Origin: an uncultured Dehalococcoidia bacterium
Lineage (GTDB): Bacteria; Chloroflexota; Dehalococcoidia; Lucifugimonadales; JADFKI01
Assembly: GCA_958295865.1 (NCBI GenBank)
Contig: CATQHF010000001.1
Span: 558,001-622,000 of the forward strand
Reading direction: 5' to 3'
DNA: 64,000 nucleotides
The position numbers were made by a program, and so were the translations under genes. Below, in pieces: positions 62,724-64,000 of this stretch. Position 1 is the first letter of the stretch; each line of letters opens with the position of its first letter. The notes under the pieces are model-generated. The model searched no databases and had not been told where the DNA came from. It saw nothing but the letters and a program-made list of their open reading frames with translations.

Positions 62724-63626
62724 ATGCAGCGTTCCACCAAAGATACCCTCTACTTTGAGACCGGCCCCGACAATCCCCCGACCATGTTCGTCGACCCCGG
62801 CGAAGAGTTCGAGGTGGAGACGCAGATGAACCGCGGCCCTTGGCTCGACGACCACCCCGATGGCGACCGCCTGCGCGAGTTGCTGCGCGCGGGCAACCCC
62901 TCCAGCGGCTGCATCTACATCAACGGCGCGGAGCCGGGGCAGGCGCTGGTTGTGCATATCGGCGAAATCGATGTTGACCCCATCGGCTTCACCAACTTTC
63001 GCGGCGGCAACGGCGCTATGCCCGGCTGGATGGGCGACAGCGGCGTCGGACGCCATCACAAGGTCGTGCGGATTGAGGACGGCAATATCCTGTGGTCTGA
63101 CACGCTCAAGATTCCCATCGCGCCCATGCTCGGCGTCGTGGGCGTCGCGCCTAAACATACGCGCTGGACGAATGCGTGGGCGGGCGAGTGGGGCGGCAAC
63201 TTCGACATCCAGGAAGTAACCACCGGCGCGGCCGTATGGCTTCCCGTCAATGTGCCCGGCGCGCTGCTGCACATCGGCGACATGCATGCGCGGCAGGGCG
63301 ACGGCGAGATTTGCGGCGCGGGCGGCATCGAAACCGGCGGCAGGGTGCGCCTCCGCTGCGAACTCGCGCCCCTTCCCGCCGCGATGACCTGGCCGCGCAT
63401 CACCAGCGACACGCACATAATGACCACAGCCATGGCGCGCCCCGCCGAGGACGCCTTCCGCATGGCGCTCTCCGAGATGATTCTGTGGCTCCAGCACGAC
63501 TACGGCTTCACGCGCGGCGAAGCCTATCTCTTCCTCGGACAGGTTCTCGAAGCCCGCTGCACGCAGTTCGTCAACCCCACCTTCAGCTATGTCGCCAAAG
63601 TCAACCGCAGGTATCTGCCGGTATAG
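62724..63626 (+). CDS. Acetamidase/formamidase family protein
   Basis: 300 residues of the FmdA/AmdA fold. Seen: PTMFVDPGEEFEVETQMN near 19, SGCIYINGAEPGQALVVHIG near 61-80 (the family core around PV/NGAxxGDxLxVxI), and PGALLHIGDMHARQGDGEICGAG near 181-203, the most conserved stretch with His and Asp near the zinc site. These enzymes hydrolyse formamide, acetamide or similar short amides to ammonia and an acid; the exact amide is unknown. Divergent from the OppD-like gene. Confidence 0.92.
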   Translation: MQRSTKDTLYFETGPDNPPTMFVDPGEEFEVETQMNRGPWLDDHPDGDRLRELLRAGNPSSGCIYINGAEPGQALVVHIGEIDVDPIGFTNFRGGNGAMPGWMGDSGVGRHHKVVRIEDGNILWSDTLKIPIAPMLGVVGVAPKHTRWTNAWAGEWGGNFDIQEVTTGAAVWLPVNVPGALLHIGDMHARQGDGEICGAGGIETGGRVRLRCELAPLPAAMTWPRITSDTHIMTTAMARPAEDAFRMALSEMILWLQHDYGFTRGEAYLFLGQVLEARCTQFVNPTFSYVAKVNRRYLPV

Positions 63627-63715
63627 CGGAGGATTGGACATAGATAAACCGGGTTGACAGGATTTTGGGAACTATCTTTACTTGTTAATCCATACTACCT
63701 ATTGAGAGTGTGCAG

Positions 63716-64000
63716 ATGGGTTTGGAGAAAAACAGAGAGCCGGATGACGACGCTCGTGAATCGATGTGGAGCATCCCGAGAAGATTCGCAAGGGTGTACT
63801 TCATCCTGTTCAGCGCTCTTGGCATAGCAGGCATTGTTTGGAGCGCGTGGTATGAAATCGCTCACAATAGCGCCGGAAAATCGTGGTATGATATTGTTGA
63901 TGCCACTATCGAGAAGTTCCCATCAGTCCTAATGGGCGCGGCGTTCATCAGTTTCATAATAACGGAGACGGTTATGGTACTATACTCCATCTATCAAGAC
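63716..64000 (+). CDS. Membrane protein, partial (runs off the window)
   Basis: 95 codons open to the window edge with no stop. GAGAG lies 12 bases before the ATG. A hydrophilic N-terminus (GLEKNREPDDDARESMW), then TM segments at about 27-45 (FILFSALGIAGIVWSAW) and about 74-92 (LMGAAFISFIITETVMVLY). The second has a spacing like a channel or sensor anchor. No family can be named from this part. Confidence 0.65.
   Translation, partial: MGLEKNREPDDDARESMWSIPRRFARVYFILFSALGIAGIVWSAWYEIAHNSAGKSWYDIVDATIEKFPSVLMGAAFISFIITETVMVLYSIYQD

Overview
The window is a contig fragment of moderately high GC from an uncultured bacterium. It most resembles the SAR202/Dehalococcoidia side of the Chloroflexi. 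The evidence is: lipoproteins with Thr/Pro-rich linkers carrying D-(I/L)-x-A-T motifs; a B12-dependent ribonucleotide reductase; a ferredoxin:thioredoxin reductase catalytic subunit in a genome with no sign of photosynthesis; and a catabolic repertoire (SDRs, GMC and LLM flavoenzymes, enoyl-CoA hydratase, haloacid dehalogenase, acetamidase) of the kind described for SAR202. This placement is an inference; no rRNA or taxonomic marker search was possible.

Layout. 0.1-5 kb: nrdJ, then pdxA-proC-yggT. 5-9 kb: a small coiled-coil/TM protein, a DUF167 protein, two SDRs (one lacking catalytic residues) and a 33-bp-repeat coiled-coil protein. 9-15 kb: an oligopeptide-type binding lipoprotein, an AAA ATPase plus PIN-like nuclease pair, biotin ligase and a VapC module with an unusual partner. 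15-19 kb: a 3-hydroxyisobutyrate-dehydrogenase-like enzyme, an enoyl-CoA hydratase whose C-terminus runs into a repeat, an unrecognised duplicated-motif protein and about 1.5 kb of repeats. 19-23 kb: a GT39-like membrane glycosyltransferase and a GMC oxidoreductase. 23-31.7 kb: rpoB and rpoC, separated by about 395 bp of repeats. 31.8-38 kb: a PPOX-like flavoprotein, an SDR, a DUF296 protein, a beta-propeller, tRNA-Val, a ferredoxin:thioredoxin reductase/thioredoxin pair, tRNA-Asp, a GNAT protein and a YgjP-like metalloprotease. 38-48 kb: a triple tandem repeat, an RND pump divergent from an MFS transporter, a ComDE-like TPP decarboxylase split in two, fabI, two variable-length coiled-coil/TM proteins and a LiaF-like protein. 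48-53.7 kb: an apparent HAD-ThiO-LLM-MBL operon, then a 4-TM protein and a DapA-family lyase. 54-62.3 kb: a peptide/nickel-type ABC system (binding lipoprotein, two permeases, two ATPases facing the other way). 62.7 kb to the end: an acetamidase-like enzyme and the start of a membrane protein cut by the window edge.

The genes form several functional groups: housekeeping (RNR, RNA polymerase, FabI, ProC, PdxA, BirA); uptake of peptides or similar solutes (two near-identical binding proteins, one ABC core); oxidation and C-S/C-X/amide breakdown; ferredoxin-driven thiol redox; and defence or toxin-antitoxin candidates. Almost every gap over 200 bp is filled with short palindromic or composite repeats. 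These have reached gene ends: the enoyl-CoA hydratase stop codon lies in one, and others separate rpoB from rpoC and the two TPP-enzyme subunits. Observations most deserving follow-up are the ATPase/PIN-like pair, the triplicated insert in the DppC-like permease, the family of coiled-coil membrane proteins with conserved ends and variable rods, the candidate metal-binding insert in RpoB, and the composite repeat family.
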